NCBI GenBank assembly: GCA_020636375.1
Contig: JACJXZ010000002.1
Span: 124,001 to 188,000 of the forward strand
From: Lewinellaceae bacterium
Lineage (GTDB): Bacteria; Bacteroidota; Bacteroidia; Chitinophagales; Saprospiraceae
DNA: 64,000 nt
Direction of reading: 5' to 3'
Shown: piece after piece, positions 1-9,946 of the stretch
How the letters are laid out: every line of letters begins with the position of its first letter
How positions within the stretch are numbered: the stretch's first letter is position 1
The notes under the pieces: generated by a model
What the model saw: the letters and a program-made list of their open reading frames with translations, nothing else
The model's database searches: none
Told to the model about the DNA's origin: nothing
Program-made: the position numbers and the translations under genes

Positions 1-249
1 TTCCCCGCTCACGTATTTCCGGGGTGGAGTCAGCGGCTCAAAAGACAGGAAATAGCTCTGTTGCTTCAGTATCCAGGGCGCACGCTTTCGGACCTTTTCC
101 AGTACCTTTTCCAATGCGGCGTCCACCGGCGCTTTGACCGTCACCTTTCTATCGGGGTGGACGGTGATGCCCAGGGATTTTCGGTTCTGGTACTTCAGGT
201 CAAATACGATCTCTTTCGAGCCGAATTTTATTGAATGAATAGTTGTCAA
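1..249 (-). CDS. YgjP-like (DUF45/M48-type) metallopeptidase, N-terminal part
   Basis: This is the first 83 codons of a gene that leaves the window at its left edge. Read on the minus strand it gives FGSKEIVFDLKYQNRKSLG, then HPDRKVTVKAP, then a segment ending in WILKQQSYFLSF. That is the start of the YgjP/DUF45 zinc-metallopeptidase family, whose HExxH site would lie further left, outside the window. No ATG is available; an in-frame TTG at 247-249, just after a stop, is the likely start. It begins 18 bases after the hsdR stop, and members of this family commonly sit directly behind hsdR in type I restriction operons. The visible part is open, unlike hsdR. Confidence 0.75.
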   Translation of the reverse strand, partial: MTTIHSIKFGSKEIVFDLKYQNRKSLGITVHPDRKVTVKAPVDAALEKVLEKVRKRAPWILKQQSYFLSFEPLTPPRKYVSGE

Positions 250-267
250 TTGTCAATTCTCAATTCC

Positions 268-3200
268 TCACCGATACCTCAACTTTGCCACCTCTATGCT
301 CCGGGCGGCAATATCGTCAATATCACCAAAAGAAAGGCTGACGCCGTATTTATCCCGGATGTCGTCCATCAGATAATCGCCGATGGCGATCTCCATCTGG
401 CCGATCAGGTCGGATTTATCCCACCATTCCACCTTTGGTTTGCCATTATCAAAGACGAGCTGTTGTACTATATCATCGATACCCCCGCCGGCTTCGGCAG
501 CTACGAACCGGGCATGCCCCTCATCCCCGAACTTCGATTTAACAGACTCGAATGTAATGCCGTAAAACGCCTGAGCCACTTCTCTACCTCTCAAACTATC
601 CGGAATATCACTGCCTGTACGATGCAGCACGGATTCTTCAATATCTTTAGCCCGCTTCAAATACTCCGCTTCCGAGATGCGCCGCTCCTCATACGCCCGG
701 ATGGTTTCCTTCAGCAGCTCGGAAAACTTTTGTAGAAAGCAGGATCCTCGTCCATCTTTTCATTGATGTGCTTCGCAGTACGGTGGGCAATGGTATCCGC
801 CCGACCGCCACGCCCGTGATCTTTTCCACCTCCTGCTCAAATTCTTCTTTGTCGAAGATGTTGACCAACTCCGTGATGTACCTCACTTCATGGGACGTGA
901 CGTGCTTGTCGATCAGCTTCTGGATTTGATCTTCGTAGGATTTGAAATCCACCACATCGGCAAAACGCTGGCGGACGGAAAGGCGGAGCCGGGAGAAGAA
1001 ACCCAGGTCATATTTATACCGGTCGATCTCCTTTTGCGGCGTTTCGGTATTCCATTCGATGCTGGATAAAGCCAGCTTCAACAACCGGGCATAAACGCTG
1101 AGCCTATCGTAGAATGCCGCTCGTTTGGCTTCATCGCGAAGGGCTTCCTCGAAGGCTGGCTCATCGTACTTGTTGGGCACGACCTTGAAGATGTCCCAAA
1201 GTTCGGAATGGGACTGCGGCAGTTTTTGACCTCCTCCGCGATATTGACCAGGGTAAATTCCAGGTCCTCGGCATCGAATTCCTGGAAGCTGGAATAGGTG
1301 CGCAGAGCTTCGTCCAGCTCTTTCAGCACGCCGTAGTAGTCGATGATGAAACCGTAATCCTTGCCGGAATGCACCCGGTTGACACGGGCAATGTATGTAA
1401 CAAGGTATGCTCCGCAGGCTGCGGGTAAGGTAAAGGAATGTATTGCGAGGGCATCGAAGCCGGTCAGCAGTTTGTCCACCACGATGATGATCTCCGGCTC
1501 GTCGTCGTACTTGAAGCGGTTGATGAGGTGCTTTTCGTATTTTTAGGGCTGCCCCAAACTCGTCCATCTTACTTTTCCAGAAGCGCTTGACCTCATCGCT
1601 GGACTCGTCGTACGCGCTGTCTTCCCTTCCCGCATATCGGGCGGAGAGATGGCGCTTCCGAAGAAACCCGCCCGATGTCATCCAGGTACTTTTTGTATTT
1701 GATGGCGGTAAGCTTGCTCTGGCAGACGAGCTGCCCTTCCAGTCCGTGCTGCGCTGGCGTCTCGATAGTCGCTCACTGATGTCCCAGGCAATGGCGTATA
1801 TCTTCTGGTCGGCGACGTTCAGCTGATCGGCGCGGCTGAATTTCTTCTTCAGGTCCACCCGCTGGTATTCGGTCAGCGGCTCGGAGACTTTGGCGAAATA
1901 GGCGTCGATCGGGCGCTCGTTGACCTCCTGTAAGGCATGGCGGTACTTCGTACAGCAGAGGCACCACAGCTTTATCCTTTACCGCCTGATCGACGGTGTA
2001 TTTGTCGATCAGCCCGCCGAACTTCTTTGCGGTATTCTTTTCTCTTTTCCGCAGGGGCGTCCCGGTAAAGCACTGAAACAACCATTGGGAAACACCTTTC
2101 CATACTGATGTTAAAATGCCGTGCTGGGAGCGGTGCCTTCGTCCACCAGCACAAATATATCGGGCGATTCGAAAGGCTTCCGGTATGGTTGACCGCCGTA
2201 TCGAATTTGTTGATGATGGTGGTTACCACAGCGTCGCTCTTGCTGCCCAACAGCTCCAAAGATGCTTACCGGTCCGGGCTTGCAGGACGGGCAGCTGGCA
2301 TTTTTAAACGTCTGGTAGATCTGGTCGTCCAGGTCCACCCGGTCGGTGACGATGACGATCTTGGGGTTGCGGATGGCCTTGTCGAGCGCGATGGCTGTAC
2401 CAGCATCACCATCGTAAGCGACTTGCCGCTGCCCTGGGTGTGCCAGATGACGCCGCCCCGGCGCTTTCCGTGTTCCAGCACCCGCAGCCGCTCCATCGTC
2501 CTTTTGATGGCGAAATACTGCTGGTAGCGGGCGACCTTTTAGCACCGGCGTCGTAAACAATGAAGTTGAAAGTGAGGTCCAGCAGGCGGGCGGGGCGGCA
2601 GAGGGCGTAGAGGTATTGGTCCTGTTCGGTGACCGCCCGTTCGTATTCCGCCGCTTTTTCAAAATGCCGCCGTACATAAGCGTAACGCTGGGCAAACAGT
2701 TGTTGCATCTGCTCGTCCGCCAGGGGCGATTCTTCAGCTCGCTTAGCGATTGACCAAACTGCTGTCCTTCCGCCTCCAGGTCAAACTGCTCCTTCCACTT
2801 CGACCAGAACTTTTCCTTCGTTCCGGTAGTGGCGTACTGCGTCGTTGGTAGCCAGGCTCAGCAGGATGCGCGAATAGGCATAGAGCAGGCGGATGCCGTC
2901 TTCCTGCTGGTTGCGCAGGTGCTGGGAGATAGCCTGGCTGATCGGCTCCTTGCTATCCGTAGCTTGCATTCGATCACCACCAGCGGGATGCCGTTGACGA
3001 ACAGCACGATGTCAGGTAGGTAGTCGCTCATGGCTGCCGGCGCGCTGCACGCTGAATTCTTCGGTGACGTGATAGGTGTTGTTCTCCGGGTGTTTCCAGT
3101 CGATGTACTGCGAGTGTAGCTCTTCTTGTCGCCCTCGATGGTTTCCTCAAAGGCTTTACCCAGGGTGAGCAGGTTGTAAACAGGCCTCGTTGGCGGCAAT

Positions 3201-3482
3201 GATACCTGCAGGGGCACGTCTTTCAGGGCATAAATGGCACCTGTATGTTGCCGGGAGAAAAGTCGTATTCGCCGCCCTTGTACTGAAGGTGGTTGATCTT
3301 GTGCAACTGTGCTTCCAGCACCCCTTCCAGCAACACCGCCGAGCTTTTCCCGCCGCGCAGCTCAGGGCTTCCTCCGGGGAGAGGTAGGCGTAGCCCAGGT
3401 TTTGGAGGAACTGGAGAGCGGGGAGCTGGGAGATGTGTCTTCCTGGAATGAGGGTACGTTTTTCATAAATTATCCATTGCAT
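268..3482 (-). pseudogene. hsdR: Type I restriction enzyme R subunit, multiply frameshifted
   Basis: Together the three minus-strand frames encode a full-length HsdR, the ATP-dependent translocase and nuclease subunit of a type I restriction system. No single frame covers more than a part. Recognisable in order are the N-terminal nuclease motif (DIVLFVNGIPLVVIECK, around 2960-3030), the helicase Walker A (GGVIWHTQGSGKS, around 2430), the segment IVIVTDRVDLDDQIYQTF, the DEGH-like box near 2150, and an intact C-terminal 130 codons (268-660). The reading frame changes about every 100-400 bases, at least eight times, apparently through single-base indels and without large deletions. The ATG at 3480-3482 directly abuts the stop of the upstream PIN-like gene, so it was translated as part of an operon. 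As written it cannot make a working protein; a locally poor assembly is the alternative. Confidence 0.9.
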
Positions 3483-3929
3483 TCATATCCTAAGCCCTCC
3501 ATCCAGGCTCCATATTCTCACCTGATATTTTTTCTTATACATTTGGCACTGCTCTTCCCATTCCTTTATTATGGAATGATCTACGAGGCTGAGCTGCCGG
3601 GTAGCGCTGCTGGGAAAATCATCTAACCAAACGAACATATCTTCCCGTTTTGGAAAGTTTAAGGGTATCCAGGGAGATTCTCCTTTGATCGCTTTCTTTA
3701 CCTGTTCGGAGAACTTTGAGCATATTCTCTTCTATGGTTCCCACTGGTTAAACAGGCAATGTGATTGCCGGTTTCAATTATAGCCCCAAAGGCAAAAGCA
3801 ATGTATCCCTCGTTCAATCCTGGTTTGAAAATCCCGCAAAACCGTACCTGATCCTGGTTTTTCCAGGGACATCGAGGACATTGAGGAGTATCACCGTGTC
3901 AACGATCCAGATTATAGGTTTTCAGGCAT
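3483..3929 (-). pseudogene. PIN-like nuclease gene, frameshifted
   Basis: A conceptual minus-strand translation through about three to four frameshifts reads IIWIVDTVILLNVLDVPGK, then VLRDFQTRIE, then AIIETGNHIACLTSG, then FSEQVKKAIKGESPW, then MFVWLDDFPSS and LSLVDHSIIKEWEEQC. The opening VDT, the middle E-T-G-N-H and the late DHS are spaced like the acidic residues of a PIN-type metal-dependent RNase. The start ATG (3927-3929) overlaps the end of the AAA ATPase gene and the stop touches the hsdR ATG, so the ATPase and this protein look like a two-gene module inside the hsd operon. The PIN assignment rests on motif shape only. Confidence 0.5.
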
Positions 3930-3940
3930 GCCCGACAATA

Positions 3941-5267
3941 TTATTTAATGGACTCCAACCACTTCAATGCCTTTTGCTTTTTCTCCTCCGAACCCGGGTG
4001 GTGTTTCACAAAACGGTCAATAACCTGGTCAGCAGTTCTCCGAGAGCGCCCTGGGCGATCAGTTCCGGTAGTCGGTAAAGTCCGCCATGCGCACCAGTTC
4101 ACTCCAGCCGGTTTGGGGTTGCGGTAGCAAAAACAACGTCGGGAACTGCCTCATCCGGCAAAGCATCCAAAAGCGCCGGGTTGTGGCTGCTGATCAACAC
4201 GTACAGCTGTTTTCTTTGGCAATATCATTAATGGATTTCAGCAGCTTGCCCGCCCGGCTGGGATGGACGCCGTTGTCCACTTCCTCGATGATCACCAGGC
4301 TTCCAGGCTCAGCAGACAACAAGGCAGCAGCCAGCGCCAGCACCCTCAGCGTACCGTCGGAAAGCAAGCGGCATCGCAGTAGTGTTCTTCCTCAAAAGTT
4401 TCCTTCAATTGGATCATCACCTCGCCGCGTACCTTCAAGGAAATCAATGCCCGTAATATCCTGCTCCGGCAGGCTTTGGATGAAGTCCACTATAGCGCTT
4501 CTGTTTTTCTCTTTTCCTCTTCATCATTCCATAGGTGGTAGGCGCGGCAGACAAATTGCTTCCATCTCCCAACAGTTTCTTTTCCGACAGGAAGCTGTAA
4601 TCCCGCATTTTCTGAGGAAACGGGTCCAAAATAAGACTCCTGCCAGGTCCTCAAATTTTTAGCCACCTTCGGATCAACTGCTTGGTACTTTGTATGCCCG
4701 TCGGCGAAACGTGCGGCGCTTTCAGTTGGAGAAATAGGTAATCTGGTCCGTACAGGAGATCTGAGGCTTCTTTCCACCTCTCGCAAAATTGTTGTACTCT
4801 ACACTGATCTGGGTATTCGCTCCCTTGCTGGGTTCGATTGTTCGATACAAAGTGTTATAGCCTTCCTGCCCGGGGGCATAAACCGTCTCGCGCTCGATGT
4901 GCAATTCCTCGTTTTCCCGCAGCCTCAGGCTCAGTTCGAGCGTATCGTAGAGATCATCATGCTCTCTAAAAAACCTAATTTTACCTTTAACTTTAAAATG
5001 GGAAAGCGTACACCCCAGACCGAATTCCTTTGTGCCGCGCCGGGAAAGGTCGGCAACCCTGCCCCGCACGACCTGATCGTTCTCATTAACCATGTACTGC
5101 AGAGAAGACAGCTTGTGCCCCTGCGCCATCCAGTTCAAAAAGCGAATGGCTTCCAGGGCGTTGCTCTTTCCCGAAGCATTGGCGCCCACCAGCACCGTTA
5201 GGGGCGAAAGCTTAAGCTCCGCCTGCTGGTAGCTTTTGAAATCCCGTATGGTTATCTTGCCGATCAT
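3941..5267 (-). pseudogene. AAA family ATPase (AAA_21/RecF-like), frameshifted
   Basis: The first 181 codons (5267 to 4722) are open and show the ABC/SMC-like start MIGKITIRDFKSYQQAEL and the Walker A GANASGKSNALEA. After that the frame breaks several times. Later frames give SAARFADGHTKYQAVDPK, then LPEQDITGIDFLEGTRGEV, then DGTLRVLALAAALLS, then a Walker B-like LVIIEEVDNGVHP, then LISSHNPALLDALPDEA and a C-terminus EEKKQKALKWLESIK. This is the full architecture of the AAA_21 ATPases found as the NTPase half of OLD/Abi-type defence pairs. The downstream partner here is a PIN-like protein rather than a TOPRIM nuclease. The damage has the same style as in hsdR (single-base shifts, no loss of segments). 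Confidence 0.8.
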
Positions 5268-5329
5268 GGTGTCGTGTCTTTTATGCCTTCCGAAGTTACG
5301 GTTTTTTGTTGTTTTGGAGTATCTTTTAC

Positions 5330-5803
5330 TTAATATGCCTCCCTCCGTATCCGCTTATCTGGCAACAGATCCCACACCAGGGAGCTGTAATGCCATTCAA
5401 ACCATCTACTCAGCAGTGAATAAAAAAATAACTTCACCGTTTGAGATCTGTAGTTATGGCTCGTTTATCAGCCTACTCTGGCGGTTCTATCATCTGGCTT
5501 CTTCTCTTCACCATAACTACAGATCGTGAAGTTATTTTTTTAAGGAAACATTTTCCAGGTTCGTTTGTCCGGCCAGGCTTCCGGGAAGGTGCACATGCCG
5601 TTGAGCATATCCTTGAAGATGCCGTCGTAGTTGGCCTTCAGGTAGCGCTCTACCTCATCGAGACCCCAATCGTCATCCAGCAGGTAGGCGCCGCATTCGT
5701 CCGACTGCTCCATAGCCCTCCCGCCGAATACTTGCCGGCCCCAATCGTAGAAGGGCTGCCGGGGGATGATGGTGAGTACGCTGCGGTTGATGGTTTTTCT
5801 CAT
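5330..5803 (-). pseudogene. Small conserved Bacteroidota protein, split by a hairpin element
   Basis: The first 87 codons (from ATG 5803: MRKTINRSVLTIIPRQPF) end at a TAA created by the inverted-repeat element at 5423-5540. The remaining codons lie beyond the element and read SLLSRWFEWHYSSLVWDL, then LPDKRIRREAY and a stop at 5330-5332. Removing the element together with one copy of the flanking TA joins the two parts in frame (codons CCT TAT TCA), giving an uninterrupted protein of about 117 residues. I recognise the sequence type as a conserved Bacteroidota hypothetical family but know no function. It lies between the DUF3800 gene and the AAA ATPase. Confidence 0.75.
5421..5542. mobile_element. 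MITE-like hairpin element with TA target duplication
   Basis: The body is 118 bp (5423-5540). It starts AAAAAATAACTTCAC and ends with the exact reverse complement, and a second arm pair GATCTGTAGTTATGG lies just inside. One arm has seven extra bases (CGTTTGA) between the two blocks. TA dinucleotides flank it at 5421-5422 and 5541-5542. TA duplication plus terminal inverted repeats and no coding capacity fit a non-autonomous Tc1/mariner- or IS630-type element. It interrupts a small gene, and precise excision would restore the frame. Confidence 0.8.
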
Positions 5804-6071
5804 GGTTTAGGTTATGCAAACGAAAAACAGAAAAACAAAGGACAGAAATCCAATAAAGCGTTAATATTCAACGTTTTTTACGCTTGAACCCAACTGTTTT
5901 CTGTAAACGACGCGCGTAAATTATGCAAACGGCATCCAGCAGAATATCTTTCACTCTGTTTGTAGGGCTACTGCTGAGATGAAATTACCCTTTAAACAGC
6001 ACATCGCCACAAAACCCTGTTTGCCAATTGATTAAACTTATCCATAATGGCAACTGAGTTGGTTTCAACAC

Positions 6072-6102
6072 TTGCTTTATTGAATCATTTCCTGTACCTT
6101 TG
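6072..6102 (+). promoter_or_regulatory. Bacteroidota-type promoter of a candidate small RNA
   Basis: TTG (6072-6074), 20 bases, then TACCTTTG (6095-6102) match the Bacteroidota sigma-ABfr consensus (TTG, 19-21 bases, TAnnTTTG). It points to the right, where no protein gene starts, and directly precedes the folded segment at 6105. Confidence 0.6.
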
Positions 6103-6104
6103 TC

Positions 6105-6178
6105 ATGCCTTCGCTGCATGAATTCCGACTTCAGGTCGTTGCAGGGTATCCTGCTTAGTGCAAGCGCGGGCATTTTTT
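6105..6178 (+). ncRNA. Candidate structured small RNA (unassigned)
   Basis: The segment folds into a long closing helix: 6105-6118 pairs with 6159-6173, about 14 pairs with one bulged A and one mismatch. Two hairpins lie inside, CGAC/GTCG (6126-6129 with 6135-6138) and GCAGG/CCTGC (6141-6145 with 6150-6154). The 3' strand of the closing helix runs straight into six Ts (6173-6178), as in an intrinsic terminator. A well-spaced promoter ends three bases upstream. It faces the end of the DUF3800 gene, whose stop overlaps the T run. It matches no SRP, 6S, RNase P or tmRNA sequence I know. Promoter, fold and terminator are seen; function is unknown. Confidence 0.5.
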
Positions 6179-6980
6179 ATTTCAGCATATTGGCTTTTGT
6201 CAACGGTTTCTTCACTGTGTAATAGTTGCCTGAATTCCTATAATTCGCAGAATCGTATAAATCCACTACCAGAGATATTTGGTCTTTTAAGAAATTATAA
6301 TATCTCGTCTCCCCCCGCTCAAACAACCTTTGAATTGACCAGCAGAAATAATCCGAGACGTTCAAAAGTGGTTCCGTTTGATGGTTTTGAACGTTAAAAA
6401 CCACTTTTGTCGTTGCTGATTTTCCTTTTTTGGAATTCCTGGCAATTGCCTTTTGTAGAGCAGCTTGTAAATTATGGTTCTTCGTGCTATTCCCTCTGCC
6501 GGCAATATCCAGGATCAACTTTCCTCCTTTATTCAATTTGTTTTTAATCAAGTGAGATAACAGGTCCGCATAAAACTCGGATTCCCTTCCGTTGTGCTTA
6601 AGCGTGTAAATTCCCATTATTTTTCTCCCTACCACTGCCTCAAAGCTACAATTAATGGTTTTGATGTAATCATAGAATAGTTTTCTCACCTCCGGCACAT
6701 CATCTGTAGCTTGAAAATAATACCCGCCTTTTTTTATTTTTTTCTGGATGCTGGGCACTTCATGAAAATAGGGGTCTCGGCAGACAGTATGTTGTAAATC
6801 AAGGACTTTTTTTCTAATATCTTTGAGTGGCTCTTTAAACTTGACCAATCCCAAAATAAAGCATTTGGATACTCCATCCTGGCCAATAATATTCGCCTTC
6901 CCTTTTCCAAAAAAAGTAGTGTCGCCCGCTTCATCCAAATAGCGGTGTATTGTCGATATATTTTCTTCTTTTGCCGCCAT
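6177..6980 (-). CDS. DUF3800 domain-containing protein
   Basis: 267 residues, open. Residues 11-20 (IHRYLDEAGD) are the signature start of DUF3800, a predicted RNase H-fold family with an acidic metal site that is frequent in defence islands and next to mobile elements. Further acidic positions expected for such a site are LILDIAGRG in the middle and NVSDYFCWSIQR near residue 212. The ATG (6978-6980) lies about 24 bases from the left end of the insertion sequence, so its natural promoter may have been separated by the insertion. Codon usage is AT-richer than the core genes on the right of the window. The enzymatic activity of the family is not established. Confidence 0.85.
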   Translation of the reverse strand: MAAKEENISTIHRYLDEAGDTTFFGKGKANIIGQDGVSKCFILGLVKFKEPLKDIRKKVLDLQHTVCRDPYFHEVPSIQKKIKKGGYYFQATDDVPEVRKLFYDYIKTINCSFEAVVGRKIMGIYTLKHNGRESEFYADLLSHLIKNKLNKGGKLILDIAGRGNSTKNHNLQAALQKAIARNSKKGKSATTKVVFNVQNHQTEPLLNVSDYFCWSIQRLFERGETRYYNFLKDQISLVVDLYDSANYRNSGNYYTVKKPLTKANMLK

Positions 6981-7003
6981 TGGTTAAATTTTTGATGACG
7001 TTC

Positions 7004-8679
7004 AAAAGTAGAGACCTAGCCCCAGGAGCCAGGAATAAGCTGCCTGCCTTTCGAGCAGTTCGTGCCCAGCCGGCCCAGGCGGGCATGAGCCGGAATATTA
7101 TTTTGCTTTAGGTGGATTTGAAGGACATTATTCCGTTTCTTTTGGTTTTCAACCTCCGCTGGACAGCCCTTGCCCATTATAAAAATGAGCCAGCCTGATT
7201 TTTGCGACAGCCAAAGCCCCTGGCTCACTCCACACGCCAATGTCCATTCGCTGGTTGACGGTGCGCATCATGCGTTCTATCTTGGTAGAGTAGGCTGTCG
7301 GCATTTCCCAGGTAGCTTCCTCTTGGTGGGCAGCCAAGTGTCCAGCCAGGTTCATCAGGTAGCTCATGCAGGCCGTGTACTTGAATTGGCTACACAACAA
7401 AATAGCCGTTGCCAGCTTTTCCAGCCGCTGCTCAATGGTTTTCCCATTTTCCGGGAAAGCGGCGCTAAACACTGTTTTGAACAGCGTGGCCTTGTGCAGC
7501 TCCACCACCTTGTCTTTCCACAGGTAGTATTTCAATTGGTGGGTGATGTGCCATATGTCTCGCTGAATACGGATGAACCGATCCAGGTTTTTTATCCCGG
7601 ACAGGATAGCTTTGCAGCCGTCTATGACTGCAGCCAGTTCCTTGCGCACTTCTACCCCAGCCTGTTCAAAACACTGCTTGATGGGCAGGAATAAGGCTTG
7701 CCATTCCCGTTTTTCCCCATATTTGCCAATGCCTATATTTACCAGGCGCAGCTTGCCGGCTACCCACTCGGCAATGACTTTAAGCTCGCTGCCCCGCTTG
7801 CCGGTATTTAGCGTGGCTATGCCTGTGCCGTCGGCTAACAGCAGGCAGGCCTTCACGCTGCTTATGCCCAGCTCAAGGCGTTGGCTAACCCAGAGCACAG
7901 AGCGGCGGAAAGAGCCCAAAGCATAGCTGCGAAAGCCCAGGCCGGCCAATACTTTGCGCGCCGTGCGGTAGCTGCACAGGCTGCTCAGCAAGCTCATCCA
8001 ATACTTCATCTCATCGCTGATGCGCTGAAAGCGGCTCACCCCTAAAAGCAAGCGCGTTACGCTGCGCGTGCTGGTGCTGCCATCTGCATAGTGCAAGCGC
8101 ACTTGCAGCTGCGGCACCCAGGCCTTGCCGAATATGGTGTACAACACCGTTTGCCGGCTGCCATGCAGGCTCTTCCATGTCAATGGCCCATCATGGCCCA
8201 ACAACTTTCCCAGCCGCCCTGAGCGCATATATTCCGCCCCATAATGGCGCAGGGCCTGGCTCAATAGGCTGGCAAACAGCCCGCACAGCCCCCGCAAGAA
8301 TACCCGCATTACATGGCTGAGCTTGATTTCTTCCAGCTCAAAGCTTATCTTTGCTTGTAATGTTATTTTTTTCACAGGGCATTAGCTACGGCTTTTCGCC
8401 CTTTTTTTATAGCTTTTCCAAAGCTTTTTTTGCTGCCCGCCTTCAATGGCCGGCTAACCGCCTCAGGATAGGCAAGCGAGCTGGCCCTCTGGCTGCTGCT
8501 CAAGCCAGGGCACGCGCTGGAACACCAGCCAAATGGCTGATGCAATAAGGCGCACCCTGGCATGCTGCCCCGCCAGGCCTATTTCTCCGCTTGCCCTGTC
8601 GAGGGCTATCGCCAGGGGTAAAGGTACTCCAGGCCTTGCGGCCTTGCGGCCGGCGCGTGGCAGCATAGTCTCTACTTTT
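7004..8679 (-). mobile_element. Insertion sequence with 12-bp terminal inverted repeats
   Basis: The element is bounded by AAAAGTAGAGAC at 7004-7015 and its exact reverse complement at 8668-8679, about 1.68 kb apart, and contains one transposase gene. Outside these cores the two flanks (6982-7003 and 8680-8700) are also roughly inverted copies of each other, so the true terminal repeats may be about 34 bp. I see no clear target duplication. It sits between the end of hsdS and the start of the DUF3800 gene. The 290 bases upstream of the transposase (8376-8667) are GC-rich and hold no convincing gene. Confidence 0.7.
7149..8375 (-). CDS. DDE transposase of the insertion sequence
   Basis: 408 residues, uninterrupted. 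A DDE catalytic triad is visible: LLADGTGIATLN (first Asp, near residue 182), AVIDGCKAILSG (second Asp, about residue 250), and IERMMRTVNQRMDIGVW (Glu, near residue 370). The C-terminal pattern (E-R-x-x-R, then R-x-D-x-G-x-W-S-x-x-G) resembles the ISLre2/UPF0236 and ISKra4 groups, but I cannot assign the IS family with certainty. Because the gene is open and both inverted repeats are present, this copy may be recent and possibly active. Confidence 0.85.
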   Translation of the reverse strand: MKKITLQAKISFELEEIKLSHVMRVFLRGLCGLFASLLSQALRHYGAEYMRSGRLGKLLGHDGPLTWKSLHGSRQTVLYTIFGKAWVPQLQVRLHYADGSTSTRSVTRLLLGVSRFQRISDEMKYWMSLLSSLCSYRTARKVLAGLGFRSYALGSFRRSVLWVSQRLELGISSVKACLLLADGTGIATLNTGKRGSELKVIAEWVAGKLRLVNIGIGKYGEKREWQALFLPIKQCFEQAGVEVRKELAAVIDGCKAILSGIKNLDRFIRIQRDIWHITHQLKYYLWKDKVVELHKATLFKTVFSAAFPENGKTIEQRLEKLATAILLCSQFKYTACMSYLMNLAGHLAAHQEEATWEMPTAYSTKIERMMRTVNQRMDIGVWSEPGALAVAKIRLAHFYNGQGLSSGG

Positions 8680-8687
8680 ATTCGTTA

Positions 8688-9922
8688 TCAAATTTTTACC
8701 CGCACCCGCCCCGTCAACAAACGCTGCATCAACCCCTTCTTCTGGGCTCGCAGGGCTTCGAGTTTGGCGTGGAGGAGTTCTATTTCGCGGTCTGCTTCCA
8801 TCAATATTTTTGCAATAGCTTTTTGTTCCTCGATTGGTGGTAACGGGATATGAATATTAGAAAACTCTTTCCATCGCAAACTTCCTCTGCGATCTACAGA
8901 AGCAGAAGTACTGGCTTGGTAAATATGAATGTATAAAGGCGTTTTCAACAGCTTAAAAAGGAAATAATCATTCACTGCCGAATTCGTCTTAAAAGCAGTG
9001 TACATCGGACTAATAAGCGCTTTGTCATATAAGCTCTGATAGCCAATCGACCCTTCTTCAATATGGTTAGTAGCGTATGCAAATTGTCCTCTGGAGACAA
9101 CTTTGGATATTTCCAATCCGTTGGATAGTCTCCAAACTTGGTTTTAAAAGTGCCCTTGCTCTGGATGAATTCGTCAAGTCGCACCTTCCCCCTCAGCAAC
9201 CGCTGCATCACCCCCTTCCTCCGCTCCTCCTTCGCCGCGATGAGCGCCTGCGTCCGTTCGATAACTTTGTCCCAGGCGGAGAGGATGGCGGCGATCTGTT
9301 GTTGTTCGGGGAGGGGGGGGAGTGCAATTTTGAAGGACCGCAGGGTTGATGTTTCTATTTTGCCTGTACCATGGCTTGAACGGTTGACGAGCCCTAATAG
9401 GCGTCTTTTTCGACTGACTAATGAATATGCGAGATACCTTACATCAACATTTTTTTTTGGAATTAGCGCTTTTAAGTCTTGATTGAATGTCGAATCTGTT
9501 ATCACTATTCCGAGAGGTAAATCTCTGTTTAGCATCATTCCCCTTACGAGTATTAATATCGTCCCCTTGGGAATTAGCCTTGTTCCATTTTGGACACCTT
9601 CCTGGGTTACTTGATCGATGGAAGTTTTCAGGAAAAAACTTTTCAGGTCTTTAGCTGAGTACCACGGAATATCCCCTCCCCAAAATCTCTCTTCATCTTT
9701 TTTTGGCGTACCTCCAGACAAAATTCTACAGCTTTTATCTATGTTGGCTACCTCCCACTCCCTCGGCAGCCACCCCAGAGGTGTTTTTTTGTAGCCCACC
9801 TTTGCTAAAGCTTCAGCGGACAAGCCCGCTTTAGATGAATCTTTGGCAGAGGGAGTCCCCTGCTCCGAGGTTTCGGCGGGAGGACTTTGAGGCATATTAC
9901 CTGTTCTTTTTTTCATTGCCAT
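8688..9922 (-). pseudogene. hsdS: Type I restriction specificity subunit, one frameshift
   Basis: Two overlapping minus-strand frames together give a full two-domain HsdS. The first (9922 to about 9100) contains a proline-rich N-terminal extension, then the first target-recognition domain (LPREWEVANIDKSCRILSG, DIPWYSAKDL) and the central conserved helix region (PPLPEQQQIAAILSAWDKV, then LIAAKEERRKGVMQRLL). The second (about 9110 to 8688) continues with ISKVVSRGQFAYATNHIEE, PPIEEQKAIAKILMEAD and the terminal GLMQRLLTGRVRVKI. The frame shifts once, near 9100, at the start of the second recognition domain. Without correction the protein would keep only one recognition domain plus 24 foreign residues. 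Confidence 0.88.
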
Positions 9923-9946
9923 AGCGGTTCGTTTTGCCAGTTTTTG

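Noticed and set aside
268..3482. Programmed frameshifting in hsdR
   Set aside because: There are too many shifts, in both directions and without slippery sites; decay or sequence error is more likely.
5804..6176. tRNA or SRP RNA in the folded stretch near 6105
   Set aside because: There is no T-loop, anticodon stem or CCA for a tRNA and no conserved SRP tip; it is kept only as an unassigned RNA candidate.
8463..8691. Small genes upstream of the transposase
   Set aside because: Short overlapping frames in GC-rich sequence between the transposase and the right inverted repeat, no start signals and no similarity to accessory transposition genes.
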